DNA of 38,749 nt from Candidatus Thorarchaeota archaeon (GTDB lineage Archaea > Asgardarchaeota > Thorarchaeia > Thorarchaeales > Thorarchaeaceae). Where the stretch lies: assembly GCA_018238205.1 (NCBI GenBank), contig JABCTV010000007.1, forward strand, positions 1 to 38,749, written 5' to 3'. Made by a program: the position numbers and the translations under genes. Below are positions 16,001 through 24,387 of this stretch, one piece after another (position 1 is the first letter of the stretch; each line of letters starts with the position of its first letter). The notes under the pieces are model-generated. The model was not told where the DNA came from. It ran no database searches and saw nothing but the letters and a program-made list of their open reading frames with translations.

Positions 16001-19000
16001 ATCACAGTCAATTCAGATTTCACAAGTTACTATCTGAATGAAACTGTCCAAATTACTGGTCATCTCCAGTTTGCTAATGGAACACCACTTCAAAATCAGC
16101 TGGTCTACATTCACTGGATAAATGCATCCGGGACATGGATATTTGAGAAGTTCACGGACATCAATGGTGATTACCAATTCCAGTACAACCTATCTGTGAG
16201 CATGTCAACTGGGATTATCCAAGTCAATGTGAATTGGACAACATTATGGCCTGGTCTAATTTCCGATGCTGTAGAGAATTTATCACCCCCAATTCAATTG
16301 CAGAAATATGATCTTCAGATAGTTACAGCAATTCAGAGTCAGATATATGTTGATGATAACATAGTGATTCAAGGAGTATTATCGTACTCTGGAGGAACAC
16401 CACCTCTAGTTGGCGAGTTTGTTGACCTATCGTATTGGAATGGGACACATTGGGATTATCTTGGTAGTATGCTAACTAATAGCACTGGGGGTTTCTATGG
16501 AGAGATTCCTGCACTACTGGTTGAGTATACCCTCAATTTCAGGCTCCAGTATATTGCAACCGACCCATTGAACAACGATGTTCTCGACCACTTTTTCGAT
16601 GTTACTGGTATAAAGTATGTAATCAACCTAGAGATTACAGTGCTACCTAATCCTGTGATGCAGAATGAAACCCTCACAGTTCATGCTTACCTTTACTATG
16701 CTCATAATGGTACTCCAGTTTCCTTTGTGGATGTAAGCATCTATTGGGACAATGGAACACTCTTTTGGCTCGGTGACATCACAACTGATGGAACAGGTAA
16801 TGGCAATTTGATTTATTCAGGAATGGATTACGATTTATTCAGAACTGGCATCCATGTGTATGGATATTATGCAGGTACAATACTTCAAGCTAGCAATGAA
16901 TCAATTCATACCCTATTGACTCTTGATCAGTGGGAATCCGATTTGACTGGTCTTAACACACCCCTTGCCATTTACAATTTACTTGACACTGTTGTAGTTT
17001 CGGGAACCCTTTGGTACGTTTCACCAAGTATCCCTTATGGTGGCGCAACTGTAGAACTTCTTGTATTGGGAATTCCTGTTAATAGCACGATTACTGCATC
17101 AGATGGGACTTTTTCATTGAATTGGAAAATTCCTTCTGATACTACAATTGGATTTTACGACCTTGTGGTGCGGTATTCGGCACCATATCCATGGATTCTA
17201 GGTATACAAGAGTTTGTTCCAACGATTGAGATTACCGCACCTGGATACATCTTTATATCATTCACCGTATCCCCAGAAGCACCTGCACCTGTCATTGTCC
17301 TTGATGATTTGACCATTACAGGTATCGTGACTTGGGATAATGGCTCACCTTATGCATTCTCTTCAGTATCCCTTTACTGGGGTGATCCCTTAGGTACATA
17401 CTTCTGGATGGAGGATGTCATGACAGATGGGACCGGTGCGTTCACAACTGATTTTCAAGTGCTTGGAGGAACCGCCTTAGGGATTAGACAGGTCTGGGCA
17501 TACATTCCTCCCGTTGGTATTGCCACTTCTGGGTTATCCCCAACACGTTCGATTGATATCCAAGTCTATTCACTTGTGATTACAGCAACTGTAGATGTTG
17601 CAACCGCATATCTGGGTGAAACAATAACTATCTCGGGAACTGCTCATTTCTTGAATGGTACACCCTTGACAGGCTATGCTATTGAAATTTGGTGGGACTC
17701 AAACCTTCTTTCAACTGAGCCTATTGATGGTTCTGGAAACTTTAATTATGCTCATCTTATCCCGTACACAGACTCAGTTGGAATAAATTCAGGTTATGTT
17801 CTCTTCAACGCACCCACTGCATCATTTCCTGATATCAGTTCAAACTTTGCAGATGTAGAGGTACGTGAATATATTGATCTATTCATGGACACTCAGCCAA
17901 CTTCTAATATTTTCTCACGAGGAGATACAATCACAATTACTGGTTATGTTGAGAATGATGGTGGTTTTGCAGCTTTCTCTGTAGAAGTCCATGCACTATG
18001 CGATGGTGGTTATACAGGTGCAACAGATATTACAGATATAGCTGGATTATTTTCAATACAGCTGACAATTCCAGATAATTGGGCAGGTGATCAATATATC
18101 ATCACAATTGATTCAATTTCTCCATACCGTGATGTACTATCAACAACTGGATCTTGGATAATAATTGTAGTTATTGATTCTACTATTGATGTCCAAGTTA
18201 GTAGTGCCTCATTTATGCCTGAAGAAACCTTCAATATTCAACTCCAACTCTTTGATGAGGATGGGGCTCCAATCAATGGGGCCTCCATTGAAATCTATCT
18301 TAACATGACATTAATCGACACGGTAATCCTGTCAGAAGGCTCTGGCAGTGTAGTTACTGTGACTATACCTACATCTTGGTCTAACAATGGCTATTTTGTA
18401 ATCACAGTTGATTATGCAGGAGGCACCTATATCAATGGAGATTCAGATGTTTCTGCAAACTCAATACACATCTTCACAGATATTGCATTCGACAACAGAT
18501 CACCAACTAGAGTGACTCCTGATCAGTCCTTTAACATTGAGGTTAGACTAACTGACCCTGACCTGAATGCTATTGTTGGTCGATCTGTAACACTCAATAT
18601 TGATGGAACAAATATACCGCTCACTACTAATTCAGAAGGTGTTATCAGTTATGACCAACCAGGTCATATTGAAGGGATTGTTGAATTCTCTATCACACTC
18701 ACATCAGATGATGAATATTCAGAAACATTTGAAATTATGATTCAAACAACAGGTGGTAACTTTATGCAAGAAACCGACTTAATCATTGCAGGTATCCTGC
18801 TATTGGGAGCAGTAATTGCTGTCCTAGCGTATCTGTATATTGTAAAAGGAATGTTTCGCTCAGTTGTGTTATCGAGAGGAATTGATATACCCACCAAACT
18901 ACGGAATATCAAGAAACTTGCAGATGCAGGAAAATACGGTGCTTCCATTACTCTGGCGTATCGTACTTTTGAGCAGATGTGTGGTACAAAGATGGGCTCC

Positions 19001-19210
19001 GAACGAACTCATTCAGAAACCGCACGCGAGTACTTGGACCGGGTGCTGCAGTCAATTCCACTTGATGGACCCACAATCGAGCAGTTCGTTCAAACTTACG
19101 AGGAAGCCCGTTTCTCACACCACGAGATGACTCGTGAGCGCTACGAAGCGGCACTACGTATCTTTACTGATCTTTACCCTAGGATTGACACTAGTGCACC
19201 AATGGAGTAA
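13094..19210 (+). CDS. Giant membrane-anchored surface protein: degenerate transglutaminase domain, ~13 Ig-like repeats, DUF4129
   Basis: This 2,038-residue protein starts at a TTG with GAGGA 8 nt before it. Residues 11-35 form a signal/anchor helix. A transglutaminase-like domain lies at about 320-395, but the catalytic Cys position (Cys-x-x-Phe-Ala in active enzymes) is Pro in GLPVDFATSYC, the His before WAEV is Ala (MAFWAEVFIP) and the Asp region reads WIQVIPIPLP. From about 555 to 1,880 come some 13 beta-rich repeats of about 100 residues, each with a VTITG-type first strand and a D/N-G-x-F turn, and many N-x-S/T sequons. One transmembrane helix is at 1,894-1,917 and a cytoplasmic DUF4129 domain runs to the end. 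It is the first gene of an operon with DUF4350, MoxR and DUF58 proteins. I infer a non-enzymatic sensor or structural surface role. Confidence 0.82.
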   Translation: MSAKGTTRKRMGITAIISSIFIVASIVWGLYSFALVQYGAVRPWDPHYEYDQIEYWPYTHEFAGSNGNWFDNLNYTDLQLDDLPDDILDWMDEPVFYVRPADPGQLWRMESFDQYDGSGWTKSIEGTRPLNSTELIPISAATNIVYTVLFNSTAGAEVGSISLPSLFPFIRVIEDSFETYSLVDDLYVVDNPTRLLHYDLETDDYGTLLFSPLIEGITGEDVMVSFQVTFVDQDLDQVQALAQPGDTAPLEYNIYTDLSLVEPLTQRVIDNISQFVGVGTNAYETAMAVKTYFQSTFMLNITVEALLDRPDGQEVTDWFLERGNGLPVDFATSYCVFMRDLGIPARIVSGFALGEQHPTEDMRTLMVRHMAFWAEVFIPMSGHIDGGEWIQVIPIPLPDDMGGGEDPGNTPVPEIELLIWPTNGLYWAEIGTSFGLSATISVDGVFITTPDTISFYDETDNEVIGTAVIGGSLPPPIANLTYAFPSSATVNYHNISATWQNSYFVVINTTQIYAVGTPVPFASELASIEPTDVILAETHELNISQALDTHVAYWEDTVHVFGVMTVGGIPVNSSKYGNRFIQIMWDTTFVGNASIDENGYYELDVYVDPLDLTLMTVGPHDVWSSYAGDWEGSFWRLLPADSDTSVVAVWGRVGFDLYVTPTSTTGGGTLTYDGAIYFLNGSLLPSGQTVGTFFSTQDNSTRALNATGGFQWTYDIPGAQSDGTYFARANWTSPWQYIAGNWSISIPIDVGAGGTQILLYQLPDPVFIGETVTIWGYLQHVSNNSGIGSQWVDVYWTAGSTTNIGSSLTNSTGYFEVSYVIPAGYEGAVYYWANFTSGLPALTDTESVHLDTTVKQYDVSITIADSPDPIHLLQTVTIQGIATLPENSSSPLTFVQLELYWANSTYPLGVVIDTTWTNSTGGYAFYYQIPLSHSIETVDVWVSFTSPYTNIADGESLHEPLQIDITDTLITVNSDFTSYYLNETVQITGHLQFANGTPLQNQLVYIHWINASGTWIFEKFTDINGDYQFQYNLSVSMSTGIIQVNVNWTTLWPGLISDAVENLSPPIQLQKYDLQIVTAIQSQIYVDDNIVIQGVLSYSGGTPPLVGEFVDLSYWNGTHWDYLGSMLTNSTGGFYGEIPALLVEYTLNFRLQYIATDPLNNDVLDHFFDVTGIKYVINLEITVLPNPVMQNETLTVHAYLYYAHNGTPVSFVDVSIYWDNGTLFWLGDITTDGTGNGNLIYSGMDYDLFRTGIHVYGYYAGTILQASNESIHTLLTLDQWESDLTGLNTPLAIYNLLDTVVVSGTLWYVSPSIPYGGATVELLVLGIPVNSTITASDGTFSLNWKIPSDTTIGFYDLVVRYSAPYPWILGIQEFVPTIEITAPGYIFISFTVSPEAPAPVIVLDDLTITGIVTWDNGSPYAFSSVSLYWGDPLGTYFWMEDVMTDGTGAFTTDFQVLGGTALGIRQVWAYIPPVGIATSGLSPTRSIDIQVYSLVITATVDVATAYLGETITISGTAHFLNGTPLTGYAIEIWWDSNLLSTEPIDGSGNFNYAHLIPYTDSVGINSGYVLFNAPTASFPDISSNFADVEVREYIDLFMDTQPTSNIFSRGDTITITGYVENDGGFAAFSVEVHALCDGGYTGATDITDIAGLFSIQLTIPDNWAGDQYIITIDSISPYRDVLSTTGSWIIIVVIDSTIDVQVSSASFMPEETFNIQLQLFDEDGAPINGASIEIYLNMTLIDTVILSEGSGSVVTVTIPTSWSNNGYFVITVDYAGGTYINGDSDVSANSIHIFTDIAFDNRSPTRVTPDQSFNIEVRLTDPDLNAIVGRSVTLNIDGTNIPLTTNSEGVISYDQPGHIEGIVEFSITLTSDDEYSETFEIMIQTTGGNFMQETDLIIAGILLLGAVIAVLAYLYIVKGMFRSVVLSRGIDIPTKLRNIKKLADAGKYGASITLAYRTFEQMCGTKMGSERTHSETAREYLDRVLQSIPLDGPTIEQFVQTYEEARFSHHEMTRERYEAALRIFTDLYPRIDTSAPME

Positions 19211-19229
19211 GAAACACGGAGTGATATAG

Positions 19230-20645
19230 ATGGGCTGGAAAGAAATCTTGCAAGTTGTCCTCTTTCTATTAGCATGGGTACCAGTGAGTATGCTTGCTGG
19301 GTATACACTCATAGGTGCAGAACCTACGTATACGCAAGATTTCTCCATTTATAATGAGGATTGGAATGGTCTCAGTCAATTCAGAGTTTCTATCGAAGAT
19401 ACTTCACGTGATGTACGAAGCATTCAAGCATCCATGAGTGTTCTCAGTCGAGAAAATGGGTCTGCAGTGCTTGTCATTATGGGTCCAGTTCAGTCGTTCA
19501 GTCTTGATGTCACGTTAGTAGTTTATACACATTTACTTGCAGGAGGAGGTGTACTCATAGCTGATGACTTTGGGACTGCAAATAATTCACTTGCAATACT
19601 GAATTATCTCATGGGTCAATTCTTAGCCGGCACTACAATTGGAAATCAGACAAAGGGATTGCTCTCATTCACTGGTGGTGTCCTGCTCGATCTTGATTCT
19701 TATGATCCTGCCAAGGAACCTCGTCTTCCCATAATTAGGGACTTCACTAATCCGTATGGAATCAGGCCCGATCAAGGATTTCTTACACAAGGAGTAGACG
19801 AGCTTCATCTCAATTGGGCATCAGCAATTAGTCCTTATTGTTTACTTGGGCAGGCTGGTATTGCGTGGAGTACACCCAGATCTTGGTGTGAAACAAATAT
19901 CACAGACCCAGCACCTGATCCTGTCAATGAAACATGGGTTGGTAGCTTGCCTGTTGTTGGAGCCGTAGATTTCTCAACAGAAGAGAATCCAAATGGCGGC
20001 CGCATCGTTGCAACAAGTGACCCGAGTATATTCACCAATGATATGTACGAAAGATTCTCAGGAAATCGACAATTTGCATCCAACGTAATAGAATGGTTAT
20101 CAAAATCTGATACTACACAACCAATAGTGTTCTGTGAGGAACTATTAGCAGTTCCCTGGAATTCCGGTGAATTCTTCTTTGGTATGTATCTATCAAGAGT
20201 TCTATGGCTTTCATCCTTGCCATTTATTTCCGCATTATATCCCCTTGTTACAGCTCTTGGTATCAAGAAATATCTACCTGAAATAAAGAAGCCTGAAGTG
20301 AAGAGTGTTTCAGATGTATTCCTAAGACGGGGCCAGACATATTTTGGTGAACGTATGGCATACTATCGAACAGAGGGGAACTATGCCCGAGTCGTTAAGA
20401 TGTTGTATAGAAAGATGAGACGAGGACTCAGGAAACAACAAAATTGGACTGTGTATGATCCCAAGAAATTATGGGAAGTGATGCGGTACAAAGACTCCAA
20501 ATTAAAGAAGGCTGAGTTCTTTGCTTTAATCGATCGAATTGAGGAGATTTCCGCAGATTCTCATATGAAAATCAAGGAGAGCGAGATGATGGAGCTCTTC
20601 TTCTTCATGCGTAATATCCAATCATTATTGATAGACATAAGATGA
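19230..20645 (+). CDS. DUF4350-domain membrane protein of the MoxR/DUF58 operon
   Basis: This 471-residue protein has an N-terminal membrane helix (about 7-27) and an extracytoplasmic domain in which AVLVIMGP, then LLAGGGVLIADDFGTANNSL, match the DUF4350 pattern (a GATase-like Rossmann fold used as an extracellular module). A second membrane helix lies near 325-348, followed by a basic cytoplasmic tail with a long helical segment. In actinobacterial operons a DUF4350 protein is encoded between DUF4129 and MoxR proteins, and the same order is seen here. GGAGTGAT lies just before the ATG, 19 bp after the giant gene. The role is unknown; it is probably part of a membrane complex serviced by the MoxR ATPase. 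Confidence 0.8.
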   Translation: MGWKEILQVVLFLLAWVPVSMLAGYTLIGAEPTYTQDFSIYNEDWNGLSQFRVSIEDTSRDVRSIQASMSVLSRENGSAVLVIMGPVQSFSLDVTLVVYTHLLAGGGVLIADDFGTANNSLAILNYLMGQFLAGTTIGNQTKGLLSFTGGVLLDLDSYDPAKEPRLPIIRDFTNPYGIRPDQGFLTQGVDELHLNWASAISPYCLLGQAGIAWSTPRSWCETNITDPAPDPVNETWVGSLPVVGAVDFSTEENPNGGRIVATSDPSIFTNDMYERFSGNRQFASNVIEWLSKSDTTQPIVFCEELLAVPWNSGEFFFGMYLSRVLWLSSLPFISALYPLVTALGIKKYLPEIKKPEVKSVSDVFLRRGQTYFGERMAYYRTEGNYARVVKMLYRKMRRGLRKQQNWTVYDPKKLWEVMRYKDSKLKKAEFFALIDRIEEISADSHMKIKESEMMELFFFMRNIQSLLIDIR

Positions 20646-20661
20646 ATCAGAGGTAGAAGAA

Positions 20662-21651
20662 ATGGCAACAGATGAAACAAACGATACAGCGACCATCGAC
20701 TCAACAGCGACAATGAGTATTGATGAGGTTCGCGAGCTCACAACAGATATCATTCGTGAGTGTAACCGAATCATTGTCGGTAAAAAGGATATTCTCTCGA
20801 ATGTACTTGTGGCAATGCTCGCAAACGGTCACGTGATACTTGAAGGAGTTCCAGGTTTGGCAAAGACCTACATGGCTAGGACTTATGCTTCAATCCTTGG
20901 GTGCGCCTTTAAGAGAATACAATTGACTGTAGATACACTACCTTCTGACCTACTGGGTAGTAATGTCTTCAATCAACGAACTGGAGAATTTTGGTTCCGC
21001 AAAGGACCTGTGTTCTCTAACTTGGTCTTAGCTGACGAGATTAACAGATGTCCTCCAAAATCACAGAGCGCTCTGTTAGAGGTTATGGAAGAACGTCAGG
21101 TATCACTTGAAGGTGTGACCAGAAAGTTACCCAAACCTTTCCTAATTATTGCAACACAGAACCCTGTGGAACAGGAGGGAACATATCCACTACCGGAAGC
21201 ACAGCTTGATAGATTTATGTTTAGGTTAATTCTGGATTATCCCACTGAGGAAGAGGAAGCAGAGATCGTTAGACGAAAGCATCTTGGAGAGGCAACTGAC
21301 CTTAGAATACTTTCAGATCCTGCAACATTGGTTCGTATGCAAAATACTTGTCAGACAGTCTTCCTAGAAGAGGATATTATCAACTACATTCGTGATATAG
21401 TCATCAGAACTAGGAATGACCCTCAGATTCTTTTAGGCGGGTCCCCCAGAGCTTCGTTAGTGCTGATGAGTGCGTCTAAGACAAGAGCTGCAATGGCGGG
21501 TCGTGATTATGTCATTCCTGAAGACGTAAGAAAACTTACAATTGCAACACTTAACCATCGACTCATGTTAAAGCCCGAAGCCGAGCTTGAAGGTCTTACA
21601 GTAGAGCGTGTGGTTTCAAAGATTTTGGGTGAAGTTGATTGTCCTAGGTAA
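20662..21651 (+). CDS. MoxR-family AAA+ ATPase
   Basis: This 329-residue chaperone-like ATPase has Walker A EGVPGLAKT (62-69; Ala before Lys is usual for MoxR), Walker B VLADEIN (Asp125-Glu126), sensor-1 ATQNP (Asn167) and the MoxR hallmark QLTVDTLPSDLLGSNVFNQRTGEF. The C-terminal lid contains GGSPRASLVLMSASKTRAAM (sensor-2 Arg). MoxR proteins act with VWA/DUF58 partners to mature or activate membrane or surface complexes. It follows the DUF4350 gene after 16 bp, with GAGGT near the ATG, and precedes the DUF58 gene by 18 bp, so co-expression is very likely. Confidence 0.95.
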   Translation: MATDETNDTATIDSTATMSIDEVRELTTDIIRECNRIIVGKKDILSNVLVAMLANGHVILEGVPGLAKTYMARTYASILGCAFKRIQLTVDTLPSDLLGSNVFNQRTGEFWFRKGPVFSNLVLADEINRCPPKSQSALLEVMEERQVSLEGVTRKLPKPFLIIATQNPVEQEGTYPLPEAQLDRFMFRLILDYPTEEEEAEIVRRKHLGEATDLRILSDPATLVRMQNTCQTVFLEEDIINYIRDIVIRTRNDPQILLGGSPRASLVLMSASKTRAAMAGRDYVIPEDVRKLTIATLNHRLMLKPEAELEGLTVERVVSKILGEVDCPR

Positions 21652-21669
21652 AACTGGAGAATATTAGCT

Positions 21670-22992
21670 GTGATTACCCAGAGAGGTTTTGTAGTAACAT
21701 TCGCAGGGGTTCTACTGTTAACCAGTGGATTCGCTTTCGTTAATTTCTACCTCGTACTCCTAGGTGTCTATCTTGTGATTGGGTTAGTTGTTACACTGCC
21801 GCTCTTTGCACTCACAGCAAATCTTGCTGGAATTGAAGTAGATCGTCAAATCGATAAAGTGAAGGTTTTTTCTGGGGATTTTCTCCGAGTTAGAGTCACA
21901 ATAAAGAATGTATCCCGCAGACATTTTGATTTTATAGAAGTTCACGATCAATACCCTGAAACCTGGATTCTTGCCATTGGTGAGAACTTTATCGCTTCAA
22001 GGATTGAACCCGGAAGTAGCATAACTTTCTCGTACATTCTACAAGCAAGAATGCGAGGTCGATACTTTATCGGTCCTACTGAGGTCATCATGCGAGACCG
22101 ATTAGGTTTGCATTATTACAAGAGAACCCTTAAGGAACAGACTGAGGTCCTAGTCTATCCAACATGGAAAGATGTTCGTCGAATGGAAGCACTTGGTAAA
22201 CAACGTCAACTAGGACTCATGTTTGGAGCACACAGAACAAAAACAGTGGGTATGGGTGCTGATTTTGCAGGATTTCGGGAATATGTTCCTGGTGATGAAT
22301 TCAGACTAATCGATTGGAAGACAAGTGCAAAAACAGGTGATATGGTCATCCGCCAGTATGAGATGGAGAAAAACATCCAAGTCATTTGTATGGTAGATAC
22401 TAGCGGAAGTATGGGAAATGGATATCCTGAGAATACCAAATTAGAGTATGCAATCCGCGCAGCTGTTCTATTGACTCATATAGGGCTTGAGCGGAAGGAT
22501 TTGGTTGGTACATGCGTGTTCAGTGATATTGTTCATGGATTTGCTCCTCCAGGTACACGGCCTAATCATATGTATAACGTATTGGAAGTTTTAGCTGAAG
22601 CAGAACCAAAGGGCTGGAGTGATTACGAAACTGCGATTCAATATGTTGTAAACAATACAAAGAAGCGCTCTTTGTTCATCTGGATGACTGATCTTGAAGA
22701 GAGTCCAGCGCCTCTTCTCAATGCTATGAAGACCTTGGTAGCAAATGGACACAAAGCAATGGTGATTAGCCCATTTGGTCCTTGGTTCGAAGCACCTGTT
22801 GGGCAGTTTGGACCTGTTGAGAAGGTGCTTGCTGAAGCTGTATCTGAGGAACTCTGGGAGCGTAGAAATAAGATAGCTAGAGCCCTGGCAAGATTTGGTA
22901 TTGAAGTTATCAATGTAGGTCCTGAAGACTTCCTTCCCGCAATAATCAAGACTTACAATCAAGCAAAACAGCAGGGGGTTGCAATGTTTTGA
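21670..22992 (+). CDS. DUF58-family protein with VWA-like MIDAS motif
   Basis: This 440-residue protein has two N-terminal membrane helices (about 6-26 and 28-50), a beta-sandwich region and the DUF58 signature AGFREYVPGDEFRLIDWK followed by VICMVDTSGSM. Here Asp243, Ser245 and Ser247 form the MIDAS metal site of a von Willebrand A-like domain. DUF58 proteins are the regular partner of MoxR ATPases. The start is GTG, with GGAG about 11 nt before it. The stop TGA overlaps the TTG start of the next gene, so translation is probably coupled. It likely sits at the membrane and links the ATPase to the surface protein or membrane partner. Confidence 0.93.
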   Translation: MITQRGFVVTFAGVLLLTSGFAFVNFYLVLLGVYLVIGLVVTLPLFALTANLAGIEVDRQIDKVKVFSGDFLRVRVTIKNVSRRHFDFIEVHDQYPETWILAIGENFIASRIEPGSSITFSYILQARMRGRYFIGPTEVIMRDRLGLHYYKRTLKEQTEVLVYPTWKDVRRMEALGKQRQLGLMFGAHRTKTVGMGADFAGFREYVPGDEFRLIDWKTSAKTGDMVIRQYEMEKNIQVICMVDTSGSMGNGYPENTKLEYAIRAAVLLTHIGLERKDLVGTCVFSDIVHGFAPPGTRPNHMYNVLEVLAEAEPKGWSDYETAIQYVVNNTKKRSLFIWMTDLEESPAPLLNAMKTLVANGHKAMVISPFGPWFEAPVGQFGPVEKVLAEAVSEELWERRNKIARALARFGIEVINVGPEDFLPAIIKTYNQAKQQGVAMF

Positions 22993-24380
22993 AGGCCGTT
23001 ACCTGGATCCTACGCCTTGCATCTATTGTGACTTTCTCGGCCATGGCATATCTTGTTTACTGGTTATTAGATTCCAATGATATCTGGCATTGGAATGCTC
23101 CATACGACTTTATTGTCACTGTATTTCGCTTGATTTCCCTAGTTGTATTCTTCCTATCAAGTACAATGATTAGCGGTCTTGCTAGTGCTGTTGCAGGAGG
23201 CGATCTTCCGAATGATCTTGTTGTAGGGCTCTACAATACTCTTGTTCTAAGGACATGGTACATGCAGCCATATGGTGTAGAAGGACCATTGGTTAATCTT
23301 CAACAAGTTTGGACCTCTTTCGGAGCTAATATGTCATCGGTACTTTTTGCATTATGGGACAATACATTTCTATTCCTGTATTTCCTCTGCGCCGGGATAG
23401 GTATTGCATTCTTTCTGCAATCCCTTGTAAAGATGAACCACAAGTCTGTTGGAGGTGCCTTTCTATCAATCCAAGCAATTATCATAATTGCTTCTTACAA
23501 ACTGTTAACTGTTCCAAATCTGGATCCGTTCCCCTCGGACTTTCTCATTTTCTTAGGTGAGTGGGCACAAATTCTAGCAATCATTTCATTCGCATACCTA
23601 GAAGTAAGCTACCAGATGATTTACAGTTATTCGGTGGGCAAGCCCGTTGAAGACCGAGAAGAAACCCTCAAAAAACAGCTTCTCGCACTCAGGCAAGCGA
23701 CAAGAAAACAAGATGCTATTGAGAGGGGTGGAAGAGTAAGCAGTACGAGTATGAGTCGCACCACGAGTGTAACTGCCTTTTCATTTTTGCGCGAGGCAAT
23801 TGAACGAAAAGTAGTAGGCACACAAGATGCGCTAGAGAACCTTGATGCAGTTTCAGATGTTCGCCGTCTTCAGATATATGTTGATAACCTTCTTCAGACC
23901 GATTCGAATGCAAGAGACGAACTGACTGCAAAGGCTGCAGCACCATCATCACTGTATGTTATTGGCTCTACAATCACTGGTTTTGCGATTAGATTCCTGA
24001 GTGTAGTTGCTATTGCATTTATTCTGATGAGTCCCACAGTAATAACCTCCCTCTTGGATCTACCTATTGGAATCCGGAGTAGTATGGAGATTTTACAACC
24101 AGAAATGATGTTACTACTCTTTCTTCCCATTGTTCTCCTCTTCCCATTTCTTGCTATGGTAATCAGTTGGTTCTCAAAACGAGCAGAAGTTGTGAAAGAG
24201 CCATTGACCAAAGAAGATAAGGCTCTTGAAAAGACTCGAAAGAAAGACCTTGCTCGTCGCCGAAAAGAAGCTGCAAAAGCCCGTAAAGAACGTGAGAAGG
24301 CTAGAAGAAAACGACGCAGTAAACCTGAAACCGAGGTTGACGAATGGGACAAGGCGTTGGAAGACACGTACCGTAAATAG
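22989..24380 (+). CDS. Polytopic membrane protein closing the MoxR/DUF58 operon
   Basis: This 463-residue protein is of no family I recognise. It has about seven predicted membrane helices: five in the first 210 residues, including LFLYFLCAGIGIAFFLQSLV, and two at about 325-350 and 370-395. Between them is a soluble, partly helical segment (about 215-310) with SRTTSVTAFSFLREAIERK. The C-terminal ~65 residues form a highly basic Lys/Arg/Glu coiled coil and end in an acidic patch. The TTG start overlaps the DUF58 stop by 4 bp. In bacterial versions of this operon a membrane protein (SpoIIM or RDD type) takes this position; this could be a functional stand-in. It ends 7 bp from the convergent OPT gene. 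Confidence 0.7.
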   Translation: MKAVTWILRLASIVTFSAMAYLVYWLLDSNDIWHWNAPYDFIVTVFRLISLVVFFLSSTMISGLASAVAGGDLPNDLVVGLYNTLVLRTWYMQPYGVEGPLVNLQQVWTSFGANMSSVLFALWDNTFLFLYFLCAGIGIAFFLQSLVKMNHKSVGGAFLSIQAIIIIASYKLLTVPNLDPFPSDFLIFLGEWAQILAIISFAYLEVSYQMIYSYSVGKPVEDREETLKKQLLALRQATRKQDAIERGGRVSSTSMSRTTSVTAFSFLREAIERKVVGTQDALENLDAVSDVRRLQIYVDNLLQTDSNARDELTAKAAAPSSLYVIGSTITGFAIRFLSVVAIAFILMSPTVITSLLDLPIGIRSSMEILQPEMMLLLFLPIVLLFPFLAMVISWFSKRAEVVKEPLTKEDKALEKTRKKDLARRRKEAAKARKEREKARRKRRSKPETEVDEWDKALEDTYRK

Positions 24381-24387
24381 AAGAACT

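Noticed and set aside
20842-20868. Walker A of MoxR with Ala before Lys as a defect
   Set aside because: GVPGLAKT is the usual form in MoxR ATPases.
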